Below are positions 60,482 to 64,000 of a stretch of 64,000 nt of DNA, piece after piece. The stretch is from Eucalyptus grandis (lineage: Eukaryota; Streptophyta; Magnoliopsida; Myrtales; Myrtaceae): positions 33,574,072-33,638,071 of the forward strand of contig NC_052614.1 of the NCBI RefSeq assembly GCF_016545825.1, in the 5' to 3' direction. Both the position numbers and the translations under genes were made by a program. Positions within the stretch are counted from its first letter, which is position 1. Each line of letters opens with the position of its first letter. The notes beneath the pieces were generated by a model. That model saw only the letters and a program-made list of their open reading frames with translations, did not search any database and had not been told where the DNA came from.

Positions 60482-60705
60482 TGTTGAAGAAAGAATCTGA
60501 TTAGTTTGAATATTGATTTCCAATCTAGATTTCTATCTCGTGATTGATTCGGCAAATCATAGATAATCATAGGTTTAATTTACTTTAGGAAAAATAATAT
60601 TGTGTAAATATTTTCTGATTCATTCATTGTACTACAAATATGGTCATACACTTGTACATTGAATAGTAGAGAAATACATAATACAAAATTCCTCTCTATC
60701 TTTCA
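60482..60705 (+). repeat. 3' LTR of the Ale-like copia
   Basis: 224 bp, TGTTGAAG to CTTTCA, with a promoter-like and polyadenylation-like AT-rich centre. No partner LTR in the window. Confidence 0.75.
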
Positions 60706-60828
60706 GGATTCATGTCAAAAGTTTTAAATAGATGCCAAGTATGAACTTTACGTAGATTGAATCTTCATAGTTCTGACATTTTTATTTCTCCAAGTATGTC
60801 TTTATTTTCTCAATCTTCTCCCTTACAG

Positions 60829-62835
60829 AGTAGACTGAGCTCACATATCGTAAGATCACCGACATATCGCCCGACTAGCAAGTCCGTCGCCTTCGGATGA
60901 GAGAACCATGTCCTATTGGGACTGTTCCGATACCTCGAGTTTGAAAGGAAGATATGATAAAGGCAAAATCCATTCTTAAGAACCCCCCTTCTCTTATTGG
61001 CATGAATGGTGAATATCCAGGTGAATATCCAGGACACCATGTAAGTTTCATATTATTTTTCATCGATATAAATATTAAATAATGATGTTAATGGTCCAAC
61101 TTTGACTTAATATGTAATGTGATATTTGAATTTTACTCAATATGTCATGTCGTCCTGAGTTTTTAATTCATTCAACGTGCCTTTGATTTTTTTTTTTTTT
61201 TTTTTTGTAAATATTCAATATAATCCCTAGATTACTATATCTTTGGATTTAATCTAGTCTTAGATTATTATTGCCCTGAATTTAATCCAATCATTGGATT
61301 ATTTAATCTAATGACTAAATTGAACGTGTACCAAATATTTGAGGACCATATTGCATATTTAGTTAAAATTCAGAATCACATTGAACAAATAAAAAAAACT
61401 TAGGATGACATTGCGCATTGAGTCAAAACTCAGCATAATCTTATATGATTTTCATAAATTATTTGTTCCTTAAATAATTTCATCAAATTGCCCACTCTTT
61501 CTCATGACAGATGGCGTTCGTACTAGTGGACGACATGGACACCAAATATGGAGCGGAGGCACATATGTCAGTTTATAACCTGACTATCCCTCAAAATCTT
61601 TTCAGTGCACATAAACTGTCCATTGAGAATGGCCCAGATGATCATCTCAGCACGATCCATGCTGGATGGGGAGTAAGTAAAGTGTTGTTTATTTATGCTG
61701 GGAAAAGTTGAATAATGCTTAGAATCCATTTATATTACGAAAAATGAACGATTCAAAAATATCTTTTAGAAGATAATTATTTATATCATTTAAAATAATT
61801 AATCAATAAAAAATATTTTCATTAAATTTATGTCTAAATATTTTCATAGAAGATGAAAATATTTTTCATTTATTCATTTTTGTAAGTGATATCAATGATT
61901 TTTCTAAAAACTATCACCTGTATCCTTCAAAACAATAAACCAATAGAAATTATTTTCATTATCAACAACAGTTTATATTTCTATTTTTTTGGACAATGAC
62001 TATATTTTCGTCTGTTCATTTTGGAAGCATGCAAACCATCGTTTTTAGGAAAATGTCTTCAAAATTATTCATTTTTCGCAAAACAATAGAACCTTAATAT
62101 ATAAATGTTCATTTGTTAATCATCTATATATATTGAAGATGAAAATTAGTTTCGAGAATATGTAATTAATTTTGAAAATTAGATATTTGTGAGAATACAG
62201 TTGACAATGATCTTCATTATTTAAAGTTGTGATTTTGTCCATTCTATTGCACCATATTCATGTATCCATCTTAACAAAAGACACAAGCACTTAATGGAAT
62301 TAGTGCACAAAAGATTGAACGTGAAATTCTAGGCAATTTTTGTTTTCCCCTTCAACTTTGTAATGTTGTATCGCTAACGAATGTAAACGACGTTTCGATC
62401 TATCCTTCCTGGCTAGGTTCATCCGACCTTGAACGGCGATGGTCTCACTCGGTTGATTACGTTTTGGACGGTAAGAAACAGCAAGAATTCATATGATCAT
62501 GATCATGTCTTCAATTGATAAAATCTTCCGTAACAAGTTCGTTTTTGTCACGTAATCTACTAGTGGACTTCAAGCTTTGTCTGCTCAATCTAATTCTATC
62601 GTAATTGATTAGGACGGTTTCCGTAACGGGTGCTTCAACACCCTCTGTCTGGGGTTCGTGCAGATACGCCAGGAAGTGACCCCAAACTATCCATTGACCC
62701 CCACATCGATTTATGGCGGAGACATATATGAACTTGTCATCCATGTCGAGCAGGACCCCTACTCGAAATTGGTGGCTCATCGTGAGACATGACATCGCTA
62801 TCGGGTACTGGCCGAGCGAGCAAATCATGCTCTTT
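60829..62835 (+). pseudogene. Neprosin-family (DUF239) gene copy 2, truncated pseudogene
   Basis: Exons equivalent to exons 3-6 of copy 1: 60829-61040, 61511-61672, 62417-62470 and 62613-62835, with the same splice phases. Recognisable pieces: SSHIVRSPT, REPCPIGTVPIPRV, VLVDDMDTKYGAEAHMSVYN, NGDGLTRLITFWT, DGFRNGCFNTLCLGFVQI, GYWPSEQ. Lesions: a 1-bp deletion before REPCP, an in-frame TGA where copy 1 has Arg (after PRV), a frameshift near 62757-62765 before RNWWLIV, and loss of everything after IMLF. Exons 1 and 2 are absent. A 12-bp tandem duplication (GGTGAATATCCA twice) lies at 61008-61031. It is a tandem paralogue of copy 1, beyond rescue. Confidence 0.9.
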
Positions 62836-63567
62836 CCCCAAATTCGAAAATCCTAATTCAAAAATCCCAAAATAAAGAGCTGAATCTTGCAACAAAGAGC
62901 AGGAGCAGGACAAGCAGCTCAAATTGGGAAACCAAGAATCGGTTCAACGTGGACAAAGCACTAACATCGTCCCTGTTAAGAGATTCCTCCCATCGGCAGC
63001 GAATCTCAATTTCTTTTCTCCAAGCATCAAAAAGTAATTGTTCCCTCCAAGCATTGAGTCCTAATTATTTACAACTCGGATTGAGCAAGTGAGTGGGAGA
63101 GGATGACGATGGTGGGGGGAGAGAGAGAGAGAGGGAGAGAGAGAGAGAGAGAGAGAGGACAAGCAAGTGAGCGAGCGAACGAGGGCAAACGGCGACTTCA
63201 AACAGTGAACAGGAGCGAGTGTGAAGTCCAGGGAAAGACAACGATCGAGAGATATCTTTTTTTCTTCTTCTTCTTTATATATATATAGAGAGATAATGAC
63301 TTGGTGCGGATTGTTTAAGCGGAGACCGACCAATCACCTCGTAGTCCACATTGAACTTCGTTTAATTATAATAATAAAAAAACAAGCCACGTATGAATAA
63401 ACTTTTCATTAAAAAAGCTACCTAGGATTTTTTATCAAAATTTATTGTTGGAGATACTTAAATTGTTATTTTTCTCCAATTTAGCATTTAAGTAATCCAA
63501 AAAAAAGTTCTAATATCAAAATGAATGACGTACAAAAATTATGGCACTTCTAATATATTTGCCCATT
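62836..63567 (-). mobile_element. Probable MULE-like fragment with possible captured leader sequence
   Basis: The right end (ATGACGTACAAAAATTATGG to ATATTTGCCC, about 63520-63567) resembles the terminus of the element at 59294-60472 (GTACACAACTTATGGCACC). The preceding 62840-63260 is mixed-composition DNA with a (GA)n tract that, on the minus strand, looks like a gene leader (CT-rich 5' UTR). I could not find the left end; the junction at 62836 truncates neprosin copy 2. Confidence 0.4.
63119..63158. repeat. (GA)n microsatellite
   Basis: About 40 bp of GA repeats with one interruption. Confidence 0.95.
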
Positions 63568-63809
63568 ATTTTGTCTCTAAACTAATGCAGCTGAGACAAG
63601 GATAAACACGACCAAAACTCACAAAACGCATAGGAGTGCACACACGCTCAAAGGTGCAAATTAAGTGAAAATTCTCTCATAATTACATCTTTAAGCAAAA
63701 GGATAAGTCTAATTACCTGAAAAAATAGATACCGCATAAAACCCTACTCTGGGAAACTTGAAATAAAGCCTAACAGTTATTTAAGTTCAAACAAAACGTT
63801 ATCATCTAA
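63568..63809. other. Short intergenic stretch
   Basis: No gene or element recognised. Confidence 0.3.
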
Positions 63810-64000
63810 GGGTCCATTCGTTTCACGGAAAATGGACTATCTCCGGAAAACATTTTCCCAAAAGTCATTTTCAGGAAAATGGCTATATTTTCCAATGTTC
63901 AGCTGAAACTTAAATTTTGAGTGGAAAACATTTTTAAATTAACTAATTTAATTGTTTATGAAAATTATCAAAAAATTAAATTTTAATATTTTTAATTGAC
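63810..64000. mobile_element. Left part of a hAT-like or MITE element running off the window
   Basis: AGGGTCCATTCGTTTCACGG followed by GGAAAAT words is a start often seen in plant hAT-type MITEs. The other end is outside. Confidence 0.4.

Larger units (their letters stand above)
58650..60705 (+). mobile_element. 3' end of a second copia element (Ale/Retrofit-like), split by a MULE
   Basis: The copia RNase H tail (LSRFMHNPKQSHMKTTALKV, MAYCDTNYATCPMTRRSITAF, FHERTKHIEVDCH, then the KLGAFDIYKPPT-like end) leads to the polypurine tract GAGGGGGAG. After the nested element comes the 3' LTR (60482-60705, TGTTGAAGAAAG to CTATCTTTCA). The 5' part of the element is missing. Confidence 0.85.

Noticed and set aside
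1..64000. CRISPR arrays, operons, rRNA or organellar insertions
   Set aside because: Looked for regularly spaced short repeats and rRNA or plastid-like conserved blocks; none seen. The genes are intron-containing nuclear plant genes.

Overview
This is nuclear DNA from a flowering plant, almost certainly a eudicot. The evidence is GT-AG introns, plant-specific gene families (pollen receptor-like kinase, USP-domain receptor-like cytoplasmic kinase, neprosin/DUF239) and plant transposon lineages (Athila, copia, plant L1, hAT, MULE). The GC-rich transposon interiors and the gene content would suit a woody Myrtales genome, but that is only an impression. Coordinates were read by eye, and exon borders were placed by splice consensus plus homology to remembered families.

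Layout. 1-2600: 3' end of an unrecognised gene encoding a basic, Lys/Arg-rich protein, with a duplicated symmetric exon and a 105-bp tandem duplication over its stop codon. 3129-5260: a displaced copy of the region upstream of the receptor kinase, itself split by a hAT-like element with a clean empty site in the other copy. 5261-13191: a 5'-truncated Athila-type Ty3/gypsy element with a hairpin element nested in its reverse transcriptase. 13192-16033: fragments of other transposons. 16034-20088: the original copy of the upstream block and a three-exon pollen receptor-like kinase gene with a pseudokinase domain and an apparent 1-bp frameshift in the signal peptide. 20089-24170: transposon relics, including a solo LTR. 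24616-28532: an intact ten-exon USP + coiled coil + kinase gene, the best-preserved gene in the window.

28533-41400 is a transposon graveyard: a 5'-truncated L1 with target-site duplication, another solo LTR, and a complete but decayed copia on the minus strand inserted into the RNase H domain of an older LINE. 41405-50872 is a neprosin-family gene. Its first intron holds a nearly full-length L1 whose two ORFs overlap by ATGA, and its last exon carries a frameshift. 51000-60705 holds a fold-back element, a complete copia with PBS, PPT and two LTRs, and the 3' end of a second copia whose polypurine tract was split by a MULE-like element that may carry captured sequence. 60829-62835 is a second, clearly dead neprosin copy missing its first two exons and its 3' end. 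The window ends in more transposon sequence.

No operon, CRISPR or bacterial-type system is present. The genes look functionally independent. The most informative content is the record of local duplication, nested insertion and gene decay, and two genes (the receptor kinase and neprosin copy 1) sit on the border between functional and pseudogene.
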